Assembly (NCBI RefSeq): GCF_026262505.1
Contig: NC_067205.1
Span: 26,676,556 to 26,740,555 of the forward strand
Length of the DNA stretch: 64,000 nt
Direction: 5' to 3'
DNA from: Trichomonas vaginalis G3
Taxonomy: Eukaryota; Parabasalia; Trichomonadida; Trichomonadidae
Of this stretch, positions 36,972 to 48,663 are shown piece after piece. The position numbers were made by a program, and so were the translations under genes. The notes under the pieces were generated by a model. The model ran no database searches and was not told the DNA's origin. It saw only the letters and a program-made list of their open reading frames with translations. How positions within the stretch are numbered: the first letter of the stretch is position 1; each line of letters opens with the position of its first letter.

Positions 36972-39900
36972 TCAGAACTTCAACTTACGAATAAAGCTTG
37001 TTTTAGTCGTTATTGAGAAGTTAAACTTCTCTTCAAAGCAAGGTTGACATGACTTACATAAGTCAAATCCAATCTCTTGACCGTCATAAAGTGCTTTGTA
37101 AAGTTTCATTAAACTGAACTCAGAGTCTTTGTCATATGTTCCTTGCGGAACCATTAAACCTTTATCTTCATCATAGAAACACTGAACAGAGTCAGGAAAC
37201 ATTTCATTAGCGGTTAAAGCAATAACATCTTGCTTCACGCCTTTCATTCTGCAGTGAAATGCAACTTCATTTAAATCATTCGTGAGTAAGTCTATGTAAG
37301 TCTTCTTTCCACAAAATATTGACTTGTATGCTAAACTTTGTTTTCCAGGTGTGATTTCTGCAAAGTCGCTATGAAATTGACCAAGGTTTTTACCAATGAG
37401 AACTCTTCCATAACGTTTCTCAAACTCTTCAGCTAAACGAGGGATATCTTCATTGTAGAGATGCATACTGTCCGTATCGCTATAAAAGATGTCCATTCCT
37501 AAGTCCTCAGCAGTACAGAATACTTCACACATTATTCTCTTCGACATAGACAGAATGTTAACACCAAGTGGACAGAAGTTAAAGTGTCTGCAAATGCTTT
37601 TCGTTAGCTTGAAAATAGTTTTATCTGAACCATCCAAACCTTCGAACTTCACTATATGGTTGTAGTTTCTGATGGCATATCTTATAGCATCTTTGTCATT
37701 TACTATGGTTATTTTTGACTCAATAGGAGATAGAATAGTTTTGCCATAAATACTGTTCAGAATGAGCTTTATATTTTCTTGCAAAGGATTTCCTTCTTTC
37801 TTATACTTTAACCTTAACTCAAACAACTTCTTTACTTCATCTCTTATTCTAATATCTCTGTTTCCATCGTAATAGTATCCTTGCAACACTTCACATTTGA
37901 CACCTTGATATTTTATGAGGTCTTGTAATGTTATATGGTCAACATACATTAAACAGCAAGTGTTTGAACTTCTGGGAACGTTAAGTTCTGGATTTAGTTC
38001 AGGGTCACAAACTATTAAAGGAAAGTGTCTATGTATTCCAATCTCTGTTATCTTAATGAGAAAAAGAAGCCAGACATAAACTTTTCACCAATGGGTTCCT
38101 TTTGGTCGTCATCGAATAAATGTCTCATGAGATACTCTGTGCTTAACATTTCTTTCTTCATAACCTTTGGAATACCTTCTAAAGTATAAAGTCTTGCTAT
38201 AGCTGATGGATATAATGAAACAGCGTCGAAATCAGCAATGAGTTTCTTTTCGCTCTTTTGTTTAATGTTATCTGACAGCATACATCTTCCACCTTGAATA
38301 CAGCGTGAAATAAATTCTCTTGGTTTATTTGAGAGGTCATATAAATTTCCATTCGGGAAGTACACTCTGTTCTCAAACAATTTGTTAGCAATTGAACAAA
38401 TACTAACGTAGTCATAAACGTTTAAATCAAATTCTTTCAATATGTCATTGCGGAACTTAACAAAACCTTCTCTTAAAATTCTTACATCTTGTTTGCAATA
38501 AAATGTGCTATACTTTTCTAAGTCGAAGTGGTTCTCATCTATTCTGCAACCTTTGATGGAATCTATGTTTTTCATGAATGTATCTGCATCCCGGATAAAC
38601 TTACATGCTTCAGAAATGACACCAGTTCTGTTGTCATTTGCTAACAAAACACTGCTGTAGTAGTTGTATGGAAATACTTCTTTCGGTCCTGTTTGTAAGT
38701 TAAACATAGCAGGAAATAGTTTAAGCTTCTTATTTATAACACTGTAAGAGTCTTTTATAATAATTGCCCTTCCTTTATATAAGCCAGTTATTTGCATTGT
38801 TCGTGAACCTTTAATGATGGGAGTTCCTTTCACTTCTGTCATGTGTCTTAAGATGAAGTTTATGTCATAACTGAGGTTATGGAAATATATTAAACTCTTG
38901 TCAGGAAGTCGCTCCAAAAATTCTGTTGCACAGTTCTGACCCCAAATGCTTTCACTCACTGAACCATCTTCACTGTCATAACAGATGTTAAAAGCTTTAT
39001 GAAAGCCATCGGTACTGCACTCAAAGTCAGCAAAGAAAACGTGCTCAGGAATGAACTTGCACTTATTTTTATTTACTTCTTTTGACTCGGCTTTCTTCTT
39101 CAGTTGTACACAATACTTTGGAGCATATGTCAAATCTTTAAATGGTGCAAGGTTCTGTTTATATAAGTCAGTCGTATATGTGAAAAGTTCTCCATAAGAA
39201 ATAGGTTCGAAATATTTGCACTCCCACAATGTTTTCATAACATCCCATAACGGTGTTGTTCTATCATAACGAACTACATATTTATCTTCTCTCTTTGTAT
39301 AAATCTTCATTTGTTTCTCAATGTTCATTCCACCACAAGCTTTGAGAATTTCTTTGTAATTTCTGACGAAATATGTTGTCATTGGTAATCTTTCATTTAG
39401 CATGTAGTGGTCTTCAACAAGAAGTAAGTCAATAGTTCTAACAGTTTCACATTCTTTTGGTATGTATCTCTTTATTTCATTATGTCTTGAGTCATTGAAG
39501 TAACCAATGGTAACATTAAATGCTATACCTGTTGCGTCAGAAATTTCTTGTACTTTACTTTGAGGAAAGTCTCTAACACGAATGACTTCTCTCATGTGGT
39601 CAATAGTTTCTTCATCTACTCCAGCCTGAATGCAAGCATAAACGAAACAATTGTCTTCTGTCATAAGTGTTGCAGTTCTTTTGTTCAGTTCATTGAAGAT
39701 TTGGTAGCGTTCAAGATTTATAGGTAATGTGCAAAGATACTTCCAGAACTGACCGCTTCTCTTCTTATAAAACTTCTTTTCACCATTATCTTTCCAAAAG
39801 CTTTCTATAAGTGCTGGGTTTCCTGTTTGCTTAAGAGCTTCCAAAATGGCTTTCTGGTCATTTGTCAGTGTGCTTTCATCTCTATATGGTCTCTTTTTTG

Positions 39901-40750
39901 GTTTGCCTTTCTTTACATCTGACATCGTTAAGCCTTCATATTCTGTTAAATCATACATCTTTATTTCAGTAAGATTCTTTATGTTTGTCAAGAAGAAGTC
40001 ATAGTGCATTTCAACAATACCTGCAGCATTTGCTTCTATCTCTGATATAAAGTTCTCCTTCAAGAGCTGATGTAGTAATGTTCCAATATTATTGAGGTTT
40101 AACGTAGAACATTCATACTTTCCACCAAGTTTATAACATACCATCCATCTTTGTTGGGAGTTTATTTTAATTTTCTCTAAGAGTCTCATGAAAACCTTAC
40201 CGAAATGTTTGTGTAAGTAGTCTCTGTTTGGTTCATCTAAAGCTTCGATGTTAAAGTCAATGAGTCTATTGCCTGACTTCACATTTCTCTTCCTATTCTC
40301 TTCATCTTTCTTTAACCATCTCTCACCTTCTTTTGGTTTGTCGTCAATGGAACGAATGACATCGTTAGCTTTGCGAACTTGTTCTATAGCACTTTTAAAC
40401 ATCTCTCTTCTCTGTTGTTTCAGTGTGTCGTCTCTTCTTCTTGTTTCACCAACGTTTGCATTTGTTATGTCAAACATTTCTCTTCTTACTTCATGAGGTA
40501 CTGAACGTCTATGATATAAGTCAATAGCAATGTCATTTAAAGGAAATGCTCTTCCATGGATTTCGTCTTCGCCGCGTTGCGGCTTTATGAACTCATGAAT
40601 TCTATCATAACTTATTGCACCATTATAGTCATTGAGGATGTCAGCGAGTGCTTTTTTGTTTGTTGCGTAATGTTTTGCTACTTTTATGTTAGCTTCTGTA
40701 AGAAGTTGTTTTATTTCCGAGTGTTCTAACTTAGACAACTTCCGGTACAT
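36972..40750 (-). pseudogene. protein-primed DNA polymerase B (pPolB), interrupted
   Basis: The replicative polymerase of Polintons, about 1240 codons. Exonuclease motifs: FFADFECS (Exo I), YFHNLSYDINF (Exo II), STFYCKQDVRIL (Exo III). Polymerase motifs: DFDAVSLYPS (A), LILNSIYGKT (B), FYSDTDSMHL (C). In this family the enzyme starts replication from a protein bound to the DNA ends and displaces the other strand. The N-terminal region holds an OTU-like segment (EDNCFVYACIQAGV ... LLLVEDHYMLNE) of the kind found in some Maverick polymerases. All key motifs are visible but the reading frame is not continuous. Confidence 0.88.
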
Positions 40751-40840
40751 CTTTAGTAGGAAATAAAAAAAATATTTTTTGAAAAAATTAGATTAGATTT
40801 TTTAAGTTATTTTTCAAAATAATTTAATATTTTTATTTTA

Positions 40841-41314
40841 ATGAAACACATGCAAGATTGCAAGTTCTTTTCATACAATGCTCTCGCTACTGCCATCAAG
40901 AATGAGTTCAATAATGCTTCAAATGTTAATGTTATCTTTAACAAGAAGTTTGTGAAAGAATCTAAGTTTGGTCAGTATGTCAGACCATTAGCTATCGTCA
41001 TTGACCGCAAACGTTATACTTCACAAGAGTTAGCAGTAGTTTTGAAACAAAAGAGTTTCTTCGTGAATGTCAAAGATACTCATTATACTGTCATAAAGAA
41101 CTCTAACATTGACTTCTTCAGTATTGCTTTAAATCTTTCCGAACAGAAAGAATATAAGAAGGGTGAAACAAATGTGAAATATTATCCTTCATCTCTGAAG
41201 ACAATAACGAACAAAGATGTTATACAGAAATTCTTACCAAAGGTTGAAGAAGCTTCTATTGACATTGACGAAGAAAGTGAAATGGTTGAAGAAATAGACC
41301 CTGAAGCTATTTAA
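40841..41314 (+). CDS. small acidic-tailed protein, possible ssDNA-binding protein (Maverick B)
   Basis: 157 residues with an alternating strand/helix body (NVNVIFNKKFVKESKFGQYV, YTVIKNSNIDFFSIALNLSE) and an acidic tail ending EEIDPEAI. Divergent from the polymerase gene, with which it may be co-expressed. Maverick A's 139-residue protein (13272-13691) has the same build and a tail ending IDPEMF. An ssDNA-binding role fits tail and neighbourhood but is inference. Confidence 0.5.
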   Translation: MKHMQDCKFFSYNALATAIKNEFNNASNVNVIFNKKFVKESKFGQYVRPLAIVIDRKRYTSQELAVVLKQKSFFVNVKDTHYTVIKNSNIDFFSIALNLSEQKEYKKGETNVKYYPSSLKTITNKDVIQKFLPKVEEASIDIDEESEMVEEIDPEAI

Positions 41315-41324
41315 GCAAAAATAT

Positions 41325-41659
41325 ATTTTTGAATAACTGATGGTGTCACTACGTCACCATGTCACCAGGTTAATTAACTTCTTTTAAAAATGATGACAAC
41401 ATGACATTTTGACAACACAGCAGGATTAATGCAAAAATGAATGTTATCGTTTATGTTATCGTTTATGTTATCGTTAATGTTATCGTTAATGTTATCAGTG
41501 TCGAACATAATTGACGTAGGATTCATGACTTCTTCGTAAATGAGTGTAAATATAGCACAAAAATATATTTTAGGTGAAGAGGTGAGATCTCACCCGTTTT
41601 TTCACCTCTTTTTTCACCTCATTCTCTCTTCGTTAATGTTGTCGTGACTTCATTCTTCC
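41325..41659. repeat. spacer with 12-bp tandem units and an AGATCT palindrome
   Basis: Five copies of TTATCGTTTATG/TTATCGTTAATG (about 41447-41500), then TCATGACTTCTTCGTAAATGAG, a relative of Maverick A's 24-bp unit, then AGGTGAAGAGGTGAGATCTC at 41572-41591 with ACC half-sites. It marks the start of the KilA-N block in B as the related repeats do in A. Confidence 0.7.
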
Positions 41660-42399
41660 TCTTTGAAGTTATCGAAATATTCTGTTATTTTTTCCTTCAG
41701 TAATGTTAAGTCTTCTTTGAATGTAAGTATTGTGCAACCTTTGATGTCATAGTGTGTTTGAGGAAGAGTATTTTTGACAATTTCCTTTATTTGCTCATTC
41801 GTGTCATTGAAATCGGTAAGTTTTCACGATAGAACCAGTTTCTGTCAGATTTATATATTTTAGCTAAGTCATAAAAGCTCTTGTTGTTTCTTCTGACTAA
41901 ATGCAACATAACCATATCTTTATCTTCTTCTTTCTCCAATTCTTCAGTATATATCATATACCTATAACTCTTTTCCTTTCCTTTTGGTACTGAACGCGGT
42001 ATTCTTTTCTGTATGCTTTTGTCTTTGGATTCAATGACTTCATCTTTTGCTTTATATAGTTCATCTAACATCATGAAAATATAACAAGCATAACGAGGTG
42101 AAGCCCACATTGCTACAGCGTTTACTAAAAGTCTATGAACATAATAACCTTTCAAACCAGGAGCCAAATTCTTGCGATTTTCATACGGAATCTCTTCTCA
42201 TCTGCAAAGCAATCATATGAGGAAATTCTTCTAAAAGTTCTTTTGTCTGTTGGTTTTCAAACCAATGATATGCTTGCTTTGTAGAACGAAGAGCATTCAT
42301 TATACTTTGCATTTGGTACATGTCATCTTTGACTGAACGAATGAGACGTAACTGTTTGTTATACTGTATGTACTCGTATTCTTCATTTATAGGCTTCAT
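41660..42399 (-). pseudogene. KilA-N/BRO-like gene (Maverick B), broken
   Basis: Counterpart of 15087-15998 in Maverick A: the GYYVHRLLVNAVAMWASPRY segment, KSIQKRIPRSVPKGKEKSY and the C-terminal FYDLAKIYKSDRNWFYRENL region are almost the same. The N-terminal part is shared too. This copy lacks the 18-residue duplication seen in A. Broken. Confidence 0.75.
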
Positions 42400-42529
42400 G
42401 GACTATAACTGTTGTTGTGTTCTCTGATGTTGTCATTACTGTCTTTACATACAAAATAAAAAAATAATAAAAATAAAACTAACTTTATTTTCTGACTTTC
42501 ACAAAAGACCAAAAATAAACGCTTTAACA

Positions 42530-43153
42530 TGTATTTTTCAGCAACTTCGTCAAATAATTTTATAGCTTTATCTATCTCATCTACTTCAAACGTTTCTTTA
42601 CCTTTCGTGGGAGCACCATACATTTTCTCAAAACTTCAAGCAGTTCTGTTTCAGCAGCTCTCATATCATTAACAAACACAACCTTGACTCTATTGACTGT
42701 ACTGTCATATCTTTGAGTTATATTATATGTCCTTCCTATCTTATATCTTTTTGTGTTGAAGTCCTTCGGTTTCTGAACGATGTAAAGTAAGCCTTCACTG
42801 CAACGTTCCGTATCGAATGAACCATATGTTATGAAGTTATATCCAACAACTGGGTCTAACCATAACAAAACTATTGGTATAAGACTTTTGTCTATAAGAT
42901 ATGCTCTTGTTCCATGAAATGCTACTGATATCATAAGCTCAGGATTTCTTGTCAAAATTTTCTGAGTTGAAGCATTTCTAACCCAGTCGTTTGTTTTCTT
43001 TCCAGATGGAGATATAATGTCTGACAAAGAATATTTGTTGTATTTCTTTGAGTATCTTACGTTTAAATCACCTATTCTAACCACTTTGGTGTCATTGTCT
43101 ATCTTTCTAACTGTTTCAAACTCAATGTTTGTCATTACTGTCTTTACATACAA
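42530..43153 (-). pseudogene. KilA-N/GIY-YIG-like gene (Maverick B), broken
   Basis: Very similar to 16069-16680 in Maverick A across both domains, including SLSDIISPSGKKTNDWVRNA and LLYIVQKPKDFNTKRYKIGR. Nearly identical DNA in two elements that differ elsewhere points to recent exchange or recent common descent of this block. The upstream TTTGTATGTAAAGACAG block is also shared. Broken. Confidence 0.75.
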
Positions 43154-43251
43154 AATAAAAAAATAAATAAAAATAAAATTAGCGTTATTTTTCTAACTAA
43201 TGAAATTCATTATTTTTGTGCTGAATTCAATAAAAATAATTTTAGGTGAAG

Positions 43252-43267
43252 AGGTGAGATCTCACCT
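43252..43267. repeat. AGATCT palindrome 3' of the CxxC gene (Maverick B)
   Basis: AGGTGAGATCTCACCT with a TTTAGGTGAAG lead and repeated TTTTTTCACCT half-sites. The inverted partner is near 44344-44357, so the gene is framed as in Maverick A but with TG/CA in place of TT/AA. Confidence 0.85.
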
Positions 43268-43301
43268 TTTTTTTCACCTAATTTTTCACCTCTTTTTTCA
43301 C

Positions 43302-44251
43302 AAGCGTTTTACATGAATTGTACGATGTATATTTGAAATCCTAAACAATTTCGTAGCTTCAATTTCTTCTTTTAGTACATCGAATGTTTTAATCATGCGA
43401 AAGTCTCTTTATATTTCTTCTTGACGTCAGACAGAAGGAAATCTTCTGCAGTTGGATAGTTTTTGTTCAGAAATGTCAACATATCCATTTTATCTTCTGC
43501 TGGCTTTTCTGCTTCTTTCTTTAAGTCTGCATAGTCGTTTCGCATTCTTTCTATCTCTTTGACTGAGTAGTTATATTTTCTTATTGCTGCTTTACATTTT
43601 GAACATTGCGGATTCATTTTTGCGTTATACATTGAAATAAAACCAGCTAGAACAACTAAGGGCGTCAATGGTTTTCTTTAACTCAAAAGCTGCTGGTTTT
43701 AACTGTTCATGCCATACCTTACCTCTTCTATCTTTATCTCTTATTTCCCAAACACATTTTGCAACTAATGAAACAAAGTTATCGTATGTCTTAAACTCCA
43801 CCGATTTATATATGTCAGAAATATTTTTATAAACCATGTCGCAATCTTTGTCCATAACTTTATGGTTGCAATGATATCCTAGAAACTCATAATTTACTTT
43901 ACGTATGAATTTCTTTATTTCTACTGAGTCAGTTGGTTTCACTTCTATTTCGTCGAATTCAGGAATAGTTAGTTTTTGCTGTTGGATTTCAGGCAATTTG
44001 GGTAAATGGTCAATAATGTCCTGCATTTCATAAAGATACTGTTCATTTGTTTCATCTTTCGCACTACAGTCTAAATTACTTGTTAAAAGTTCTTGCTTTA
44101 TCTTCTGGATTTCTGTTTCAAAAGTATATGAAGAAGGAATAAAGCTTTTCATTCTACCAACATTGACGTAGGATTCATGATTAAGCGAGTTTTGGTGCTG
44201 TAGTTGTTTGAATTGTTGTGTGCGATTGTTGAAATCATATCTTTTATACAA
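43302..44251 (-). pseudogene. CxxC accessory gene (Maverick B), broken
   Basis: Counterpart of 17771-18709 in Maverick A, sharing KMNPQCSKCKAA, YSVKEIERMRNDYADLKKEA and FIRKVNYEFLGYHCNHKVMD. Same position after the two KilA-N genes and the same CACAAGCGTTTTACATG sequence at its 3' end. Broken. Confidence 0.75.
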
Positions 44252-44299
44252 AATAAAAAATAAATAAAAATAAAACTAACTTTATTTTTCTATCTTAAG

Positions 44300-44400
44300 G
44301 AAATTCATGAATTTCACGAGGGTGAAAAAAGAGGTGAAAAAACGGGTGAGATCTCACTCTTCACCTAAATATATTTTTGGTGTAAATTTATGACAAAAAT
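44300..44400 (-). repeat. inverted repeat block with GATC palindrome
   Basis: GGGTGAAAAAAGAGGTGAAA then GGGTGAGATCTCACTC (near 44343-44358) and TTCACCTAAATATATTTTTG. It is the reverse-orientation partner of the block at 43215-43300. Confidence 0.75.
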
Positions 44401-44519
44401 AAATGGTACCATTAATGATATCATGACTGTTCTCATTCATGTCTGATTTACATCTAATGAAAAAGTTTAGAAGAATTTTCTTATTTTTTGGCATATTTTT
44501 GTCTTTCCAGTACTCCGCT

Positions 44520-45540
44520 CTAATGGTCCCAGATGTGTTGGCTTTGACTCTCTCAAGTTTTAGATGGTATAACATCTTCAACGCCTCCTTCATATCTTAC
44601 TTTATAAGTGTCATCGTTTATGTTGTAGCCAAGTATTTCAATACCACTCCTCGCTTTGCTTCGTCAATGGTTTCAGAAGTTTGTCATTACTACTTTCAAC
44701 TAATTTATGTCGAGGGTAAAACGCAATAGAGTCGTCAGCAGCTTTTATAAGATATCCATTACCTTGCGTAGAGTCTACGATATAATAGTTTCTACTTAAC
44801 CTTAAACGTTTCTTTGTCAACGGCTTGTCGTCAAGAACTACACGAACTTTGTACCAGGAATGAGGGTAAATTGTGTTGAATTTCTGATATTTTGTGTTTG
44901 GCTTCGTTTTTTTGTATATACTTTTCTTCTTGTTGTTGTGTCATTGAATTTGGTGTATGTCCTGTTGTAGAATGTGTTGAGGAATTATATACTTCGAGAA
45001 AATGTTTCATTGTTTCTTCGGTAAAGTCTCGCTCTTGGTTTAAACTCTGAGCGTTCTTATGAAGCGGTTTATGATGCGAGTATGTTATGGTTATGGTCTT
45101 CAGTAGTGTAGTGAGTTATGTTATGCTTAATGAGAAATTCTGTGATTTCATTGCTGAGGTATGCACTGTCTTGGTCTGATGTTAAAGTACTTGGGCTATG
45201 TTCTGCTACAAACTTTTGTAAACTCTTAACACTTCACGAGTTCCTTTATTTTTCATTGGATATGCATATGCTTTACGAGTGTTAACATTAATGAAGATGA
45301 GGAATGGTTTATGTCCTCCTTTTCTGCTTTGAATGAGAGTGTCAAATTGGTATGCGTCAGGAGCGTTGGAGTAAATTGGTAAAAGTAGTCGTAAGGGTTT
45401 ATTTTTGTTTGATGTACAACATTTTTGTCAAAGAACCTTTTCACTTCAGCTCTGTTAGTAAATCCCCAACTCTTTGCAGTTTCATTGAACTTCTTAAATG
45501 ACCTCCATGGATGTTGTTCGAATACTTCTTTCAAGCTCAT
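44520..45540 (-). pseudogene. retroviral-type integrase gene (Maverick B), broken
   Basis: The N-terminal part is readable (MSLKEVFEQHPWRSFKKFNE ... FFDKNVVHQTKINPYDYF), followed by integrase-core debris and by a C-terminal SH3/chromo-like region (YYIVDSTQGNGYLIKAADD, and NINDDTYKVRYEGG near 44600). Counterpart of 23796-24699 in Maverick A, but the two are not close in sequence. It is the most decayed of B's core genes. Confidence 0.65.
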
Positions 45541-45580
45541 TTATGTAAAGTTAAAGATTTTATTCTAGGCTCAAGCGCGT

Positions 45581-48500
45581 TCATTGAACGCGGTACCATG
45601 CGAATATAGTCACAAATGGTGGCATATAATCTTCACCCGAGCCTGTTGGATTTGTTGTGAAAGTATGGACATGATTTCCTCCCGGTTCAGTTGGTCGAAA
45701 AATCTTTTTTGCTGCATTGTTATAAGATGGAGATAAAACGTCATGGCCAGCTTCATACTCTGAGTTGTATAATGGGTGGTCTCTTAATGAGTGGCTATGG
45801 TCGCCAGAAAAATGTGTAGTTCCTGTATGAGTGTGCGGTGGAAGGTTTGCTTCTTTAATTTTCTTCGAACCTCCTGTTTGCTTTGAAGAGTTAGCACAGT
45901 ATAAGAATTTGTCTACAATCTGTTCCCACGCACCAAAACCTAAAACTGTTTCTGGATTTGTTGAGTTCATTGACGTATAAATAGAGCCTATAGGATATAT
46001 GGTTTCAAGAATCTGAGTCTTCATTGTTTGAAGTTCATGTTTAACATTTATAAATCCTTTGCCATCTACAATATTTATATTGTTTGTTATTAAACCATTA
46101 GGAAAAGTAGGAGGATAAATTCTTTGTTCTTGTACAGTTGCACCGTTTCTTCCTGTTTTTGTTACTATTTCGATGCATGCTTTAATTTCTTTAATCTTGA
46201 TTGTTTGAAATTCTTCATGTGTATGGTTCTTGTCGGCTTTTCCATTAAGCGCAGCATTTACTTCCGACTTCTTTGCATAATTTTCATCTACATAAGTTTT
46301 GTCTGCTTTCTTCTCTAACTCATCATTAACATAAGTTTTATCCGCTTTAAGGTCTAAACATCCTGAAACCCATCCTGTATCAGCTTTAGTTTTAAAAATC
46401 TTTGATGTCCATTCATGATACCATTCAACTCTTTCTTTAATTTCATTATCTTTTTCATCCATATATTCCTTATCTACCTTCTTCTCTAACTCACTAGCCA
46501 TATATTCCTTATCTACCTTCTTCTCTAACTCATCATTAACATAAGTTTTATCCGCTTTTTTATCTAATGTAGCTTGAAGTTCATTTATATCGGAGATGTT
46601 GTGTTTATGAGATTTCAAAACTTTGTTCGTTGCGTCAAGTTCAACTTTGTCAGCTTTACTTTTAATAGCATCTTCAAACGTTATTTTTGCCTTAACTCTC
46701 AATGTAAATTTTGGTTCAACTAATACACCGTTAACAGAGAAAGTAGAGGCATAAATTTCATCGTTATAACCAAATACTTCTGGTGTTTTACCTGTGTCAT
46801 ACTGTACAGTACAGCGTATGTCATAACCTTTAGCACGAATGTATTTATATCTTCTTTCATTAACATCTTCCGTCTTCACTTCTTCACTTCGTGTTAAATA
46901 TCCATGGTAGTCCGTTATAATCTGTTCGTCTGAAGTTATATAATGAACATGGTTCTTGACTTTATCACTCAGAGCTAAAAGCTCATTTTTGTCTGCTTTT
47001 TCGGCTAATTTCTCATTAACATCATTCACTTCTAATTCAACTCTTCCGCCAGAACTCTTATTATCATTAATCTTTTTCATTAATTCAGTAATTACGTCAT
47101 AAAGACTATATTCTGTTTTCGGTTTTGTAAATAATGAGTCAAAATTTCTTTTCATCATTACATCGCTGACATTAATGATATCACCAATTCCTTTTTCATT
47201 TATTCTCTTCATTAATTCTGCAATAATGACGAATATATAATCTGTTAATTTATTCTCTTCATTGAGGGTTATAGAATGTTTTGAAATTGAATCATTAACT
47301 CCTCTAAATAAATCAATAACTTCAGGATACACGTTTTTAATGTCTCGAATAACCCGACCAGTATCCTGTTGTTCATGTTCTTCGTTCCCGTCGTTACGTG
47401 GTTTTATATCTCTAACCATCATCAACGCAGCCATAACCGGAGGGTTTGTTGCTATCTGTTCAAAAATTCGTCCGTTATGTACAGTATATCTAAATAATTT
47501 CTTTGTGTTTGTTAAAACATTTGAAACAAGTCTTTTAAAACCATCTACAAAATTTCCTGTTTCACCTAATGTTCTTGCAGCATTTACAAGCTCACTCATT
47601 CCCGCTTTTGACCCCAAAAACGTCCATATTGCATTTATTTCACTCTGTATAGTTGTCCATTCGGCAAAATTAATACCTGCATTCGCTAAGCTGAAAATGA
47701 AATTCAGTGGATCGAACTTAATTCCACCTTCTTTTTCAATTTCAACGAACTCACTAACATGTGATTTTAAGTATTCTTTCGTTAAAATTGTTTTCCCCGA
47801 TGTTATGTCATTAACGAAACTATCACCGTCAAAAGTTAACGAATTCAATTTCGTCGTTGATGCTTTTATTTCATACACCGCTTTATCAATAGTTTTTGGC
47901 TCACCTTCTTTAGAAGCATATGAAACATTAATGAATGAATTATATGTATTCGTGAATGAGTTAAAATCAATGATTTTCATTAATGACGCCTTTAATGATT
48001 CATTTACTGTTGAATCTCTTAAAGCAATTAATGAACTGTCATGGGCTTCGCCCTGGTCGTTTTGCGACTTTATGAAAGGTACACTGCAAACCGTCGAGTT
48101 TGGATCAAATGCTGTAGTTGGTGCAGGAATATTAATGATATAAGTCATTAAATCATTAAGTGACGTAAATAATGTTGTCGTTTTTGATTTAATTTCTTTA
48201 GCATCTGTTATATATGGTAATTTTATTTCTGTAGTTTCTGAATTAAAGATATTCGCTAAAATGTTTTGTAAACTGTTTTGAACAGCTGTGTAAACCGTTG
48301 AATCCGGCACTCTTACGATTTCACCGTCCTTAATAAAAGGCATTGCACATGGTGTAGTGCTTGGGTCAAATCTTTTTGGGTTATGATTCAACATATATTC
48401 TAATGCTTCATAAACAGACCTATATACGGTTGTATTATCTTTTTCAATAATTTCACCGTCCTTTATAAACGGCATAGTACATGGAGTTAAAATAGGGTCA

Positions 48501-48646
48501 AACTTTTCATAGTCCTTCCATGTTATGTATTTCTCAGTATTTCCATCAGTGATAACAATATATTTGTCAGTAAGTGTGAGAGAGTATTGACCAAAATATA
48601 AACGTTTAGCTCTGTCAGCTTCATACGCATATGCAGCTATACTCAT
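45581..48646 (-). CDS. giant phage-type tail-fibre/collar protein (Maverick B)
   Basis: 1021 residues, the largest intact gene of the element. The N-terminal 300 residues contain three similar units (FDPxxTxCxxPFIKDGE...). A long middle follows; then a shaft of KADK/YVN/YMD repeats (LDKKADKTYVNDELEKKVDK, about residues 690-830). The C-terminal 150 residues form a tail-collar-like domain: YPIGSIYTSMNSTNPETVLG, FLYCANSSKQTGGSK, LPPHTHTG, GNHVHTFTTNPTGS, YMPPFVTIFAWYRVQ. That domain is close to the end of Maverick A's fibre (24729-26018), while the shafts differ. Expected role: trimeric receptor-binding fibre. Plus-strand frames over it (47262-48143) are shadows. Confidence 0.85.
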   Translation of the reverse strand: MSIAAYAYEADRAKRLYFGQYSLTLTDKYIVITDGNTEKYITWKDYEKFDPILTPCTMPFIKDGEIIEKDNTTVYRSVYEALEYMLNHNPKRFDPSTTPCAMPFIKDGEIVRVPDSTVYTAVQNSLQNILANIFNSETTEIKLPYITDAKEIKSKTTTLFTSLNDLMTYIINIPAPTTAFDPNSTVCSVPFIKSQNDQGEAHDSSLIALRDSTVNESLKASLMKIIDFNSFTNTYNSFINVSYASKEGEPKTIDKAVYEIKASTTKLNSLTFDGDSFVNDITSGKTILTKEYLKSHVSEFVEIEKEGGIKFDPLNFIFSLANAGINFAEWTTIQSEINAIWTFLGSKAGMSELVNAARTLGETGNFVDGFKRLVSNVLTNTKKLFRYTVHNGRIFEQIATNPPVMAALMMVRDIKPRNDGNEEHEQQDTGRVIRDIKNVYPEVIDLFRGVNDSISKHSITLNEENKLTDYIFVIIAELMKRINEKGIGDIINVSDVMMKRNFDSLFTKPKTEYSLYDVITELMKKINDNKSSGGRVELEVNDVNEKLAEKADKNELLALSDKVKNHVHYITSDEQIITDYHGYLTRSEEVKTEDVNERRYKYIRAKGYDIRCTVQYDTGKTPEVFGYNDEIYASTFSVNGVLVEPKFTLRVKAKITFEDAIKSKADKVELDATNKVLKSHKHNISDINELQATLDKKADKTYVNDELEKKVDKEYMASELEKKVDKEYMDEKDNEIKERVEWYHEWTSKIFKTKADTGWVSGCLDLKADKTYVNDELEKKADKTYVDENYAKKSEVNAALNGKADKNHTHEEFQTIKIKEIKACIEIVTKTGRNGATVQEQRIYPPTFPNGLITNNINIVDGKGFINVKHELQTMKTQILETIYPIGSIYTSMNSTNPETVLGFGAWEQIVDKFLYCANSSKQTGGSKKIKEANLPPHTHTGTTHFSGDHSHSLRDHPLYNSEYEAGHDVLSPSYNNAAKKIFRPTEPGGNHVHTFTTNPTGSGEDYMPPFVTIFAWYRVQ

Positions 48647-48663
48647 ATTTTAATGAGAATAAA

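Noticed and set aside
44439-44729. Plus-strand frame in the Maverick B integrase region
   Set aside because: Antisense of the integrase C-terminal relic.
47262-48143. 293-residue plus-strand frame
   Set aside because: Antisense of the tail-fibre gene 45581-48646, which has the better domain evidence.
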